The notes beneath the pieces are model-generated. The model did not search any database, had not been told where the DNA came from, and saw only the letters and a program-made list of their open reading frames with translations. Source: Robiginitalea myxolifaciens (GTDB taxonomy: Bacteria; Bacteroidota; Bacteroidia; Flavobacteriales; Flavobacteriaceae). Taken from it: a stretch of DNA of 64,000 bases. Numbering within the stretch: the stretch's first letter is position 1; each line of letters begins with the position of its first letter. Made by a program: the position numbers and the translations under genes. Location: NCBI RefSeq assembly GCF_900115205.1, contig NZ_FOYQ01000001.1, positions 1,143,240 to 1,207,239 on the forward strand, given 5' to 3'. Shown piece by piece: positions 39,180-48,484 of this stretch.

Positions 39180-40127
39180 CTATAATCCGTAATCACCTTT
39201 ACCTGGAATGATATTTCGTAAGCCTCCTATTGGGTTGTCAACGTCTCCATGCCTTCTAGGAATTAGGTGCATGTAGCAGTGACCAATAGTTTGACCAGCA
39301 TCTGTCCCTGCATTGAATCCAATGTTAAAACCTGTTATTGAGACATCTTCTCTTTCTAAATTATCCCTTGTTTTGTGAGCAAATTGGTGTAAACTATTTA
39401 ATTCTGCCTGACTTAGATCAAAGTACGTCTCACAATGTCTTTTCGGTATAATCAGAGTATGACCTTCAGTAACCGGATATTTGTCATTGAGGACCAGGGC
39501 CAGTTCATTCTCTTCCACAATTCTGGGTTCGTCAATTTGACAGAATATGCAATCATCTTCTCTCACTTCATATAGGGCGTTAATATTACGAAAGTCTGTA
39601 TCGTCGGTATCCCTTTTATTTGCGTTGCAGGTATAGCAGAGAGCCTGATAATTATCTATAGAATCGGATCCGCCTAGATTTTTGGGAACTATGTGGTCGA
39701 CTTCGATTGCCTTTTCCTCAATAGATATTCCACACAGTTCACACCGTCCTCTAGCCCGTCTTAATACTTTGTAGCGCACAGAACCAGGAACGGGTTTCCT
39801 ATTCTTTCTTCTGTGCGCCCAAATGGCTTTACCTCTTTTGTCAACATACTGGTCTATTTTCTGATCGCATAATTGAACTAACTCCCCTAGTTCATTTTCG
39901 CTTAGTAAATCAAAATCAATTAATCTGTAATCGTCTTTCTTCTTTGTGACAATCCCATTTTTTCGAAGAATCCTCCCTACCATATTGTTGGTAATCGCCT
40001 GATAGTATTCAATCTGGGATTCGTCATAGGACAGAATGGATTTGGCAATATCCTTTTTGTGGGCTATCCCGCCATTCAAAATCAGGGTTTTAATCATTAC
40101 AGGTTGGTAAATATGAGACATACTCAT
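39180..40127 (-). CDS. wHTH-HNH endonuclease-HIT fusion with altered HIT triad
   Basis: About 315 residues from the ATG at 40127 (a TTG at 40226 would add 33 residues). Order: winged-helix-like segment (about 5-72, IYQPVMIKTLILNGGIAHKKDIA), HNH nuclease (about 118-180: C129, C132, D144, H145, C164, C167), then a HIT domain starting with a CIFC metal site (193-196) and ending near 315. The HIT histidine triad reads H283-C-Y285-M-H287: the middle histidine, normally the nucleophile, is tyrosine. It is transcribed toward the methyltransferase and belongs to the A+T-rich island. Its target is unknown; nucleic-acid cleavage is likely from the HNH part. Confidence 0.85.
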   Translation of the reverse strand: MSMSHIYQPVMIKTLILNGGIAHKKDIAKSILSYDESQIEYYQAITNNMVGRILRKNGIVTKKKDDYRLIDFDLLSENELGELVQLCDQKIDQYVDKRGKAIWAHRRKNRKPVPGSVRYKVLRRARGRCELCGISIEEKAIEVDHIVPKNLGGSDSIDNYQALCYTCNANKRDTDDTDFRNINALYEVREDDCIFCQIDEPRIVEENELALVLNDKYPVTEGHTLIIPKRHCETYFDLSQAELNSLHQFAHKTRDNLEREDVSITGFNIGFNAGTDAGQTIGHCYMHLIPRRHGDVDNPIGGLRNIIPGKGDYGL

Positions 40128-40243
40128 ATTGGCCTCGATATATTCTTTCAGATGATTCACATGAAATTTATTTACATAAAAAAAATTGAAACCGCTTGAA
40201 TCAAAATCCCCTACCTCTACCCTCAATTACTTATCCTATCCCC

Positions 40244-42271
40244 CTACAACAAATTCTTCTCTTCCAGGGTGTTTTTCAGCTTCGCCTGGTTTTCCCAGAA
40301 CCGGGTGTTGATCTTTTCAATTATGCCGCTATACTCGGGATGCTCCTTCAAGGGATCCAGCAGCGGATCTTTATCCAGGAATAGTAAGACCCAATACTGA
40401 ATATTGTCCTGGTTGGCAAAGACCTTGAGTTGTTCAATGGCCTCGTCGTATTCGCCTTCGATTACATGTGCTACGGCAAAACACGCCGATTGATAGATGG
40501 ATTCATCTTTTTCGCAATAGGCAGCATAGGAGGAATATAATTCAGCGGCCTCGGCTTCAAGGCCCATTTGTTCATAGACGAACCCAATCTTACTGTCTTC
40601 CGCATGGTAGAAATCCAGGCCGTATTGTTCCCGGGCCTCCACAAAAGGGGCATAGTAGGTATAGGCCTGTTCGTATTCATTATCAAAGAAGTAGAGCTTA
40701 GCCACCTCCTGCAAAATATCCAGCCGGGTGGAATCTTTCTGGTATTCCGCTATCAGCAAATCCCGGGTCTGCTTCAGATCCTTATCCTTGGCATAGAGCA
40801 CAAAGGCGCGGACCAGGGGAGCATAGTAATTGGTGGGATCATATTCGAGCGACTTGTCGACATAGGTTAGGGCCTCATCGGCAAAACCGTTTTGCACAAA
40901 CGCATTGCTGAGGTGGAGGTAGGCATAACTCTGGGTCGAAGAATCTTTGACCGCGATATCGAGCTGCATCCCCATTAAGGCATACTCCAGGTATTTTGCC
41001 GTATTGGGGGTTACCCGGGCGTAATAATCGGCCAGGATTTGCACCACTACGGAGGAATTGGGATTGTATTCCAACGCCTTTTCCAAATGGGGCAGGGCCA
41101 GGCGATATTCGCCGGTCTGGGTGTAGTAAAGTGCCTTGGCGATCAGGCTTTGGGCCGACTTGGCATCGTACAACAGGGCCTTGTCGGCATTGTTGTTGAT
41201 GGCTTCGGTGTATTGCTTTTCTACCAGGAATTCGTCCTTAAAAAAATATGCTATGGCCAGGTTGGCATAAGCCAGGGAAAACTGGGGGTCTTCCTCAAGG
41301 GCCTTTTCAAATAGGGGAATCGAGGCATCCAGGCCCTCCGGGGTTCGTTTGTATAATTGATCGTGTGCTTGCAGGTAGTAGTCATACGCTACCAGGTTTT
41401 CCGTGGGGATCTTGTTAAGCTGCTCCGCCTCCTGGGGGGTTACCGTCGCTTCCACCGCAGCTGCGATCCTTCGGGCCACTTCGTTCTGCAGGGCAAAGAT
41501 GTCGGTTATCTCGCGGCTGTACTGCTCAGACCAAACAGGCTGGTCTGTGCTGGCGTCGATCAATTGAATGTTCAGGAGGACGCGATCGCCTACACGCTGT
41601 CCGCTGCCTTCCACCAGATAATTCACATTGAGTTCTCCGGCGATCTCCGGGATACTCTGGGCGGAAGTTCGGTACTTTTCCACCGAGGTACGACTGATCA
41701 CCCTGAAATCTTCAATCTTTTGGAGGTTGTTAAGGGTAGCCTCCATTAGCCCATTAATGAAATACACATTGGTGGCATCACTACTCTCATTCTTAAAGGG
41801 CAGGACGGCAATAGATTTTTCGAGAACCACCTCTTTGGAAGCAGGCCACAGGGTATACGCTAAAAAAGAAATGAGCAATAGCCCAATGGCTCCTATTGCT
41901 ATCTTCTTCCAGGGCAAGCCCGGACGGTTCCTCGGATCTTCGAAATTGTGTTTCCCGGCCTCTCCCGGGGGGTACCCATATTGCTCCCGGAAGCACTTGA
42001 TAAAGTAGGACGAGCTCCCGAACCCTACCTGGTAAGCCACCTCCGATACGGTTTGCTCCGAATCCCGCAGCAGCTCCATCGCTTCCTGCAGGCGAATCTC
42101 CCGTATAAACTGATTGGCTGATAGTCCGGTTTGCTTTTTCACCTTGCGCAGCAGATTCGAACGACTCATATGCAAGGCCGCTGCCAATTCAGAAACCCCG
42201 AAATTCTCATTGGAGAGGTTTTCCAGGACCAGGGATTTGGCCTGTTCGATAAATGAAGATGGGTCTGCCAT
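40244..42271 (-). CDS. Membrane-anchored AraC regulator with TolB-like and TPR domains
   Basis: About 675 residues from the ATG at 42271, chosen because upstream codons precede the conserved start. Residues 1-105 hold an AraC-type helix-turn-helix pair (SEVAYQVGFGSSSYFIKCFREQYGYPP). A transmembrane helix follows (about 122-142), then a periplasmic TolB-like segment (KSIAVLPFKNESSDATNVYFINGL, about 152-270) and about six to eight TPR units to about 650 (ALEEDPQFSLAYANLAIAYF, ALEYNPNSSVVVQILADYYA). It likely senses an envelope signal and controls genes from the membrane. It closes the island on the right. Confidence 0.9.
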   Translation of the reverse strand: MADPSSFIEQAKSLVLENLSNENFGVSELAAALHMSRSNLLRKVKKQTGLSANQFIREIRLQEAMELLRDSEQTVSEVAYQVGFGSSSYFIKCFREQYGYPPGEAGKHNFEDPRNRPGLPWKKIAIGAIGLLLISFLAYTLWPASKEVVLEKSIAVLPFKNESSDATNVYFINGLMEATLNNLQKIEDFRVISRTSVEKYRTSAQSIPEIAGELNVNYLVEGSGQRVGDRVLLNIQLIDASTDQPVWSEQYSREITDIFALQNEVARRIAAAVEATVTPQEAEQLNKIPTENLVAYDYYLQAHDQLYKRTPEGLDASIPLFEKALEEDPQFSLAYANLAIAYFFKDEFLVEKQYTEAINNNADKALLYDAKSAQSLIAKALYYTQTGEYRLALPHLEKALEYNPNSSVVVQILADYYARVTPNTAKYLEYALMGMQLDIAVKDSSTQSYAYLHLSNAFVQNGFADEALTYVDKSLEYDPTNYYAPLVRAFVLYAKDKDLKQTRDLLIAEYQKDSTRLDILQEVAKLYFFDNEYEQAYTYYAPFVEAREQYGLDFYHAEDSKIGFVYEQMGLEAEAAELYSSYAAYCEKDESIYQSACFAVAHVIEGEYDEAIEQLKVFANQDNIQYWVLLFLDKDPLLDPLKEHPEYSGIIEKINTRFWENQAKLKNTLEEKNLL

Positions 42272-42500
42272 GCCGCTAATTGCTCCTTCGAAAGTAGAAA
42301 AAAAATAGACGCCACTACTCGGTTTCCATTCCTCCAAACCAGCGGCTTAAACAGCGGTTTGCGTCATAATTGCTATCCCTGCGCCAATTGTTATACCCGC
42401 CTCCCCAAGGCTTATGCATTCGGCAGCATGCCTGATTGGCCTTGCGTCAGCACCCAGCGGATCTTTGTCTCAGTAAAGTTTAATTCTAAAATCAAAGCAA

Positions 42501-43073
42501 ATGAAAACTATGAATCTTACCGTACTAAAGACCCTAAGCATGCTCAGTATAGGGCTGTTATTTTTTACCGCCTGCGGGCAAAACAATAAAACTTCCCAGG
42601 CCACAGCAGAAGTGACTGTTCCAAAAATGGACATCCATACTGCCGTGATTTCGGAGAACCTCGAAGTAGTAAAACAACACATAGCTTCAGGTACAGACCT
42701 GAACCAAAAGGAACCCTTCGGTGGGTCTACCCCGCTGATCACCGCCGCAACTTTTGGGAAGCAAGAGATGGTCAAGACCCTGATCGAAGCAGGAGCGGAT
42801 CTCAATATTCAAAACAACGATGGATCTACAGCCTTGCATACCGCAGCCTTCTTTTGCCGGATAGAGATCGTACAGCAACTGATCGATGCCAAAGCGGACA
42901 AAGGCGTACGGAACAATTACGGATCAACCGCCCGGGAAACCGTCTTAGGGTCCTTTGGAGATGTCAAACCTATCTACCAAATGTTGCACCAGCAATTGGC
43001 GCCCATGGGCTTTGAGCTGGATCTTGAAGAAGTGGAAAAGTCCCGTCCGGTGGTAGCCATGATGTTACAGTAA
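42501..43073 (+). CDS. Ankyrin-repeat lipoprotein
   Basis: A 190-residue lipoprotein: signal peptide with lipobox FFTAC (C about 25), then three ankyrin-type repeats between about 42 and 155 (GGSTPLITAATFGKQEMVKTLIEAGADLNIQNND, GSTALHTAAFFCRIEIVQQLIDAKAD). Ankyrin units bind proteins; a periplasmic or surface protein-protein interaction role is inferred. It precedes a membrane acyltransferase gene by about 40 bases on the same strand and may be cotranscribed. Confidence 0.9.
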   Translation: MKTMNLTVLKTLSMLSIGLLFFTACGQNNKTSQATAEVTVPKMDIHTAVISENLEVVKQHIASGTDLNQKEPFGGSTPLITAATFGKQEMVKTLIEAGADLNIQNNDGSTALHTAAFFCRIEIVQQLIDAKADKGVRNNYGSTARETVLGSFGDVKPIYQMLHQQLAPMGFELDLEEVEKSRPVVAMMLQ

Positions 43074-43113
43074 ACCGCAGATGCCACAGTAAACAGCCTT
43101 TTAGACCAAAATT

Positions 43114-44229
43114 ATGTTACACGAAAGAAGATACGATATTGACTGGTTGCGGGTGATAGCCATTGGCTTGCTATTGATCTATCACATTGCAATAGTCTTC
43201 CAGCCATGGGCCATGCTAATCGGCTTTATTCGGGGTCCTGAAATCATGGAAAGCCTGTGGACCCCGATGACGGCTTTAAATGTCTGGAGGATTCCGCTCT
43301 TGTTCTATGTCTCGGGGATGGGGGTATATTTTGCCCTGCGCAAGCGCAACTGGAAGCAACTGTTGGGAGAACGTACCAAGCGTATCCTCTTACCCTTTGT
43401 TTTTGGATTCCTGGCGATCACCCCCCTGCACATGTATATTTTTCAGGGCTATTACGGGATGCCGCTGAGCTATTTTCCACACGCCGGGCACCTGTGGTTT
43501 CTTGGGAATATTTTCGTGTACGTGATAATTCTCTCGCCACTCTTTTTCTACCTGAAAAACCGGGAGGAAGGATCCTTTAAAAAGGCGCTCTCCGCTTATA
43601 TGGGCAATCCCCTGGGGCCCTTATCGGTATCGGTGTTCTTTATTTTGGAAGTTTTATTGGTAAAGCCCCAGCTCTTTGAATTATATGCTGAGACCTGGCA
43701 CGGATTCTTTATGGGGCTGCTGGCCTTCCTCTTTGGTTTCCTGTTTGTTTACAGTGGGAAGGCGATCTGGCAAACGCTCCTAAAATGGCGCTGGTTATAC
43801 CTGGGGCTGGCCCTTGGGTTATATGCGGTGCGATTCTTTGTCTTTAACCTGCAAATGCCCGGCTATGTATTGGCGATTGAATCGAACTGCTGGATTTTTG
43901 GGCTATTCGGGTTCGCCTACAAATACCTGAACAAACCCAGTGCGCTATTGAGTTACCTCAGCACAGCGGCCTATCCGGTCTACATCCTGCACATGTTTGC
44001 CCTCTATGCCGGATCCTACCTGATCCTGCCCCTGGAAATTCCCGTATTTCTGAAATTCGTTGGGATTGTAGCGTTTACAGGCGTTGTCTGTTACCTGCTT
44101 TACGAATTTGTTATTCGACGCATAGGGTTCCTGCGGCCCCTCTTTGGATTAAAAGGACGGGGGCGTAAGGAAAAGGCACTCAAAGAAAAGGGCAACGCAC
44201 TAGAAGAAGTTGTAGGGCCAACCCGCTAG
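43114..44229 (+). CDS. Membrane acyltransferase (acyltransferase-3 family)
   Basis: A 371-residue polytopic membrane protein with about ten hydrophobic segments. The N-terminus RRYDIDWLRVIAIGLLLIYHIAIVFQPW carries the family D-x-x-R and H signature of acyltransferase-3 enzymes, which move acyl groups such as acetyl or succinyl onto surface sugars. The C-terminal tail is lysine-rich and cytosolic. It follows the ankyrin lipoprotein. The acceptor is not known. Confidence 0.88.
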   Translation: MLHERRYDIDWLRVIAIGLLLIYHIAIVFQPWAMLIGFIRGPEIMESLWTPMTALNVWRIPLLFYVSGMGVYFALRKRNWKQLLGERTKRILLPFVFGFLAITPLHMYIFQGYYGMPLSYFPHAGHLWFLGNIFVYVIILSPLFFYLKNREEGSFKKALSAYMGNPLGPLSVSVFFILEVLLVKPQLFELYAETWHGFFMGLLAFLFGFLFVYSGKAIWQTLLKWRWLYLGLALGLYAVRFFVFNLQMPGYVLAIESNCWIFGLFGFAYKYLNKPSALLSYLSTAAYPVYILHMFALYAGSYLILPLEIPVFLKFVGIVAFTGVVCYLLYEFVIRRIGFLRPLFGLKGRGRKEKALKEKGNALEEVVGPTR

Positions 44230-44262
44230 TCTGCGATTCCCCAGGAGCTATTCAGCAATTCC

Positions 44263-45600
44263 CTAAAACTCCCGATACTCCCCGCTCAAATACTGGTTTG
44301 CTTCGGCTTCCGCGAATTGCGCCTTTTCGGCATCCCAGTGGAGAGTCTGGCCGGGGAAGCGGCCGGCAATCGTTCCCAGTAAAATGGTTTCGGTAAGGCG
44401 GGCGCCGTAATCAAAAGGTGCAGTGGTTTCCCCCTTGCCCAGGCATGCGTCTACAAACTGGTGGTAGTGCTTAGGACCTTCACTGGCGTAGTTGCGGATC
44501 GGGGTACCCAGGCCGTACTTTTCAAAATCCATCTCCTGGTAGGCACCATCGACAATGAGCTTGGGTTCAAGCATAAAGTGTGGCAGGTACAAACGTCCTT
44601 TTTCGCCCAGGAACATCGCACCCTGGTCGTGGAGTTGTTCGCCTCCCGGGAGCGCTAAGTCTTCATGAGCGGGAGGCATTCCAGGGCCATCGTACCAGAC
44701 CCATTTCAGGCTGTCGGCCGTATAATCAGTTCCTGGGAATTCATAGGTAACGGTGTTGTTTTCCGGATAGCCAAACCCACTTGGCGGACGGCACTCGGTC
44801 ATGATGGTTCGCGGTACATCGAGCTCCAGGGCATTATAAGGGGTATCGAAAATATGCACTCCCATATCGCCTAAGGTTCCGCAACCGTAGTTGACGAGTC
44901 GGCGCCAGTAACCGGGATGGTAATAGCCATCTTTATAAGGAACCTCGGGGGAAGTTCCCAGCCAAAGGTTCCAGTCGAGGGTTTCTGGCACCGGATCGGA
45001 GCCTTCAGGCGCAGGTCCGTTAAGCCCCCATTGCTTCGGACTCCAGGCGCGCACGGTGTGCACCTTCCCGATAATGCCATCACGAATGAGCAGGGTGGCC
45101 AGTTTATAATCGTAGAAGGAATGCACTTGAATCCCCATTTGAGTCACCAGCCCTTTCTCATTGGCTACGCGGCGCATTTCGCGGGACTCGCTTACAAAGT
45201 GGGTCAAAGGTTTTTGGCAGTAGACAGGTTTATCCAGTTCCATTGCGGCCAGGGCGGCTGGTGCATGGGTATGGTCCGGGGTGGAAACAATTATGGCATC
45301 GATCCCGTCGCTCATTTCCGCCAACATTACCCGGTAGTCTTTAAAGGTCTTGGCGCCTGGGTGCAATTTCAAAGCAGCGGCCAGATTGTTGGAGTCTACA
45401 TCGCAAAGGGCAACCACGTCTACCTGTGGGTGGGAGGAGATGTCGCGCAGGTCTTCATTCCCCATATTTCCAACCCCGATGTGGGCGGTGCGTAGTCGCG
45501 CCTGGGGTCCTTTCGCTTCGAGGGCTTTCAGGCCGGAAGGCAGGAGGGAAAGTCCGAGGGCGCCGAGGCCGCTTTTCTTGATAAAGGTTCGCTTATTCAT
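44263..45600 (-). CDS. Gfo/Idh/MocA-family oxidoreductase, exported
   Basis: A 445-residue NAD(P)-dependent oxidoreductase. The N-terminus NKRTFIKKSGLGALGLSLLP looks like a Tat-type or lipoprotein export signal, then a Rossmann fold begins (RTAHIGVGNMGNEDLRDI) and the Gfo/Idh/MocA C-terminal domain follows with DKPVYCQKPLTH (conserved K). It lies in one operon order with a DUF1080 lipoprotein upstream on the same strand. That pairing is known from 3-keto-glycoside pathways in Bacteroidota, so C3 oxidation or reduction of a glycoside is a reasonable inference. Confidence 0.9.
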   Translation of the reverse strand: MNKRTFIKKSGLGALGLSLLPSGLKALEAKGPQARLRTAHIGVGNMGNEDLRDISSHPQVDVVALCDVDSNNLAAALKLHPGAKTFKDYRVMLAEMSDGIDAIIVSTPDHTHAPAALAAMELDKPVYCQKPLTHFVSESREMRRVANEKGLVTQMGIQVHSFYDYKLATLLIRDGIIGKVHTVRAWSPKQWGLNGPAPEGSDPVPETLDWNLWLGTSPEVPYKDGYYHPGYWRRLVNYGCGTLGDMGVHIFDTPYNALELDVPRTIMTECRPPSGFGYPENNTVTYEFPGTDYTADSLKWVWYDGPGMPPAHEDLALPGGEQLHDQGAMFLGEKGRLYLPHFMLEPKLIVDGAYQEMDFEKYGLGTPIRNYASEGPKHYHQFVDACLGKGETTAPFDYGARLTETILLGTIAGRFPGQTLHWDAEKAQFAEAEANQYLSGEYREF

Positions 45601-45680
45601 GAGGGTAATTCTTTGTGATTGGATTTTCTGTTGTTGCTGCTTGCAAATTGCAGGCCAAGGCTAATTTGAGCCTGCCGAGG

Positions 45681-46517
45681 CTAGAGTCTCTTAATTTTAA
45701 TATTTCGAAACCAGATCGGGCTGGCGTGATCCTGCAGGGCAATGTAGCCCGACTTGAATTTCCCGTAATCCGGGCTGTTTTTCCACTTGTCGTCGTTTTT
45801 GCGCTCGTACCAGGCATCGTCCCAGGGCACAAAGGACAAAATCATTTCCCCGTTAAGCCAGTGCTCCACGCGTTCGGGGGTAAAGACGATCTTGGAACTG
45901 TTCCACTCGCCTACCGGATGCAGCGTTTTCCCTGGGTCCGGCGGATGCATGGCGTAGTCGGCCCCGGTACTCTGCAAGGGCTTCAACTCTTCGGGTTTGT
46001 CGGTATATCCCAGACTCGTATTGTAAGCGGTCAGGTCGTGGATATTCTCGTAATTTTCGTCATCGATCAATTGGTATTCCGGCGCAACCACTGGTGGCCC
46101 GTCATAACCTTCCTGCACGTGGTAGAAGATCCCGCTATTTCCACCTGCAGGAATCTTCCACTCCAGATAAAGCTCAAAATTATCGAACTCCTCTGCGGCA
46201 TACATAATGTCCTTTCCGCCTTCGTAATCCTGCTCCAGGCCGAGCTCGGTCTTAAAGGTGAGCACACTATCTTCAATGACCCATCCGGGAGGCATGGTCT
46301 CGGCGTTATAACCGCGCCAACCGTCTAAGGAAGTCCCGTCAAAGAGCACGATCCAGTCGGAATCTTTAGCGTCCGCGTCGGCTGCAACTTCAGTTTCCAC
46401 ATTGGCATCTTCATCGGAAGGTGTCGCTGCTTTGTCTTTGCAGGAGGAAAAAAATAATATAGTGAGGCCAAGGGCCAGGCCAAGGAATTTGGCCGGGGAG
46501 ATTCCATTTCGTTTCAT
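45681..46517 (-). CDS. DUF1080 (3-keto-disaccharide hydrolase-like) lipoprotein
   Basis: A 278-residue lipoprotein: signal peptide with lipobox FFSSC (C about 26). The DUF1080 domain begins with WIVLFDGTSLDGWRGYNAE (about 54-72) and continues with FDNFELYLEWKIPAGGNSGIFYHV and HWLNGEMILSF, hallmarks of the beta-sandwich fold related to concanavalin-like lectins. DUF1080 enzymes act on 3-keto sugars. It is upstream of the Gfo/Idh/MocA oxidoreductase on the same strand, separated by about 80 bases, supporting a shared pathway. Confidence 0.92.
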   Translation of the reverse strand: MKRNGISPAKFLGLALGLTILFFSSCKDKAATPSDEDANVETEVAADADAKDSDWIVLFDGTSLDGWRGYNAETMPPGWVIEDSVLTFKTELGLEQDYEGGKDIMYAAEEFDNFELYLEWKIPAGGNSGIFYHVQEGYDGPPVVAPEYQLIDDENYENIHDLTAYNTSLGYTDKPEELKPLQSTGADYAMHPPDPGKTLHPVGEWNSSKIVFTPERVEHWLNGEMILSFVPWDDAWYERKNDDKWKNSPDYGKFKSGYIALQDHASPIWFRNIKIKRL

Positions 46518-46587
46518 AGGTGCTGCTTAAGTCAAAAAAGGTACGAAAACCTTGGAACTCTTGAAATGCTTTCGACCGGCTACCCTT

Positions 46588-47319
46588 TCAGGAGTCTTCA
46601 CCGGCTTCGATATCCCGGGCTTTGCTCAGCGAAGCGGCAACCAGTCCTGCGGGAACGGTTACGATGCCCACGCCAATGATGAGTACGAAAAAGGTAAAAA
46701 TCTTACCCCCTGCCGTAATGGGATACACATCGCCATACCCCACAGTAGTCAGGGTAACGATCGACCACCAAAAGCTATGGAAAATAGAGGCGAAGGCCTC
46801 GGGCTGGGCTTCGTTTTCAAAGTAATAAATCCCGGCGGAGGTCAGGTATAGAACAATGAAGGTGATGATAAAGAACAGCACGATTTCCTCCCGGACCATG
46901 CGCGCCGCCAAAGTAAATCGTTGCAGGGCCCGGTTGTAGCGCACCATCTTGAGCGCGCGGATCAGACGCAGGACCCGGAACGAACGCAGGGCCCGCCAGT
47001 CGAGGGCGTTATTAAGGTAAAATGGCAGGATGGCCAGCAGATCAATAATCCCATAAAAACTGAAAATATACTTCCAGGGGTTCGGGGCGGCCATGACCCG
47101 TAAAACATATTCCAGGGTAAACACAACTACTGTAAAAATCTCGAAAACATAGAGGGCCTGGGCTACATCTGGATCCAGGTTTGGCAGGGTTTCAATCGCA
47201 TAAGTGATCAGCGATAACAGAATTAGTGCCTGGATAAAATAGTGGAAGCGGAAGGACCATTTGGAATCCGACTTCTCCAGGAATTGCCACAGTCTTTTAC
47301 GAGGCGATAGCTGATTCAT
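46588..47319 (-). CDS. Voltage-gated-type potassium channel (Kv-like)
   Basis: A 243-residue inner-membrane channel with six transmembrane segments. A voltage-sensor-like S4 with arginine every third residue is visible (R112, R115, R118, R121, K124, R127), and the selectivity filter TTVGYGD is at 191-197. Members conduct potassium in response to membrane potential. The start is eight bases after the stop of the P1 peptidase gene on the same strand, so the two are likely cotranscribed. Full length for a KvAP-type channel. Confidence 0.94.
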   Translation of the reverse strand: MNQLSPRKRLWQFLEKSDSKWSFRFHYFIQALILLSLITYAIETLPNLDPDVAQALYVFEIFTVVVFTLEYVLRVMAAPNPWKYIFSFYGIIDLLAILPFYLNNALDWRALRSFRVLRLIRALKMVRYNRALQRFTLAARMVREEIVLFFIITFIVLYLTSAGIYYFENEAQPEAFASIFHSFWWSIVTLTTVGYGDVYPITAGGKIFTFFVLIIGVGIVTVPAGLVAASLSKARDIEAGEDS

Positions 47320-47326
47320 GCTGCAA

Positions 47327-48430
47327 TCATTTTTTCAAGATTTCCATCACCCGGTCCATCGGCAAGGCCTGAATAGTCCCCCGATGACCGGATACGGTTT
47401 CGGCGGCGGTCATGGAATTCCAGATGGCTTCTTCGGTGGCCTCAATGGCCGCCAGGAACAATGCGCTCATATAATCGTTGTGCACCACCGGCATCTCGGA
47501 GGTCATTCCCGAAGGCTCGTAAGGCACGCGATTGGTCTCCGCAGTGGAAACTGCTATCACGTAATCCCCGCTGCCATTGCTGGCAATGCCACCCGTGCGT
47601 GCCAGGCCCAGCATGCAGCGCTCGGCCAGGCGCTTCAGGTTCCTTGCATCCAGGGGTGCGTCGGTTAGAACCACCATCATGCAGGAGCCATCGGTGTCGT
47701 AGCGGAAATTCCCGGGAATACGATCCAGGTCACGGGCCAGGTTCCGGCCATTCAGGGTAAGTACCCCGCCAAAATTGGTTTGTACCAAAACCCCTACGGT
47801 ATACTGCTCAAATTTTTCAGGCAAAACGCGGGAGGAAGTCCCGATTCCTCCTTTAAAACCAAAGGCGATCGTACCAGTTCCTGCACCCACATTTCCTTCG
47901 GCCACGGGGCCTGTTGAGGCGGCGGCGATCGCATCCAACACATCTTGTTTGGATACGATCCGGGCGCGAATATTGTTCAAGTATCCATCATTCGTTTCCC
48001 CGACCACGGCATTCACAGAACGCACTTCCTGGTTGCCTTCCTGGGCCAGGGTATAGGAGATTACGGCGTCCATAGCCGTGGCCACGCTCAGGGTATTGGT
48101 CAGAACAATGGGCGTTTCCAGATTTCCAAGTTCTTCCACCTGCGTAGATCCGGCCAACTTCCCAAATCCATTCCCCACGTATATCGCCGCAGGCACCTTG
48201 GATTGAAACAAGTTGCCGGAATGCGGGAGGATGGCCGTAACCCCGGTGCGAACTTCCTCCCCGGAATTTAAGGTCGTATGCCCGACATGAACCCCGGGCA
48301 CGTCGGTTATCGCATTCAGTGGGCCGGGGCGCAGCACCCCGAGTTCAATTCCGTAATCGCGAAGGCGTTGTCCCTGAAGTGCCGCCATAGACAAAAAAAT
48401 TAGGCAGAGTAAGAACGCTTTTTGAATCAT
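47327..48430 (-). CDS. P1-family peptidase (DmpA-like), exported
   Basis: A 367-residue protein with a signal peptide (about 1-20, ending LQGQ). The P1/DmpA family fold is recognised by NAITDVPGVHVGHTTL (about 39-54), LTNTLSVATAMDAV and FGFKGGIGTSSR, the last around the self-processing nucleophile serine. Members remove N-terminal residues from peptides or esters after autoproteolysis into two chains. It is cotranscribed with the potassium channel downstream. Confidence 0.92.
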   Translation of the reverse strand: MIQKAFLLCLIFLSMAALQGQRLRDYGIELGVLRPGPLNAITDVPGVHVGHTTLNSGEEVRTGVTAILPHSGNLFQSKVPAAIYVGNGFGKLAGSTQVEELGNLETPIVLTNTLSVATAMDAVISYTLAQEGNQEVRSVNAVVGETNDGYLNNIRARIVSKQDVLDAIAAASTGPVAEGNVGAGTGTIAFGFKGGIGTSSRVLPEKFEQYTVGVLVQTNFGGVLTLNGRNLARDLDRIPGNFRYDTDGSCMMVVLTDAPLDARNLKRLAERCMLGLARTGGIASNGSGDYVIAVSTAETNRVPYEPSGMTSEMPVVHNDYMSALFLAAIEATEEAIWNSMTAAETVSGHRGTIQALPMDRVMEILKK

Positions 48431-48484
48431 TGCGTACTAGTATCTGCCTAATGTACTAAAACTTGCCAGTATGTTGGGAGGATC

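Larger units (their letters stand above)
24480..40240. other. A+T-rich accessory (defence) island
   Basis: From just past the first VPS10/BNR gene to just before the AraC/TPR gene, base composition is visibly more A+T-rich than the flanking metabolic genes (hand-counted sample lines are roughly 42% versus 50% G+C). It contains the DISARM-like operon, the restriction/repair/methylation module and an HNH-HIT protein. No integrase, transposase, tRNA or clear flanking direct repeat was found, so the mode of acquisition is not visible. Edges are approximate. Confidence 0.6.
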
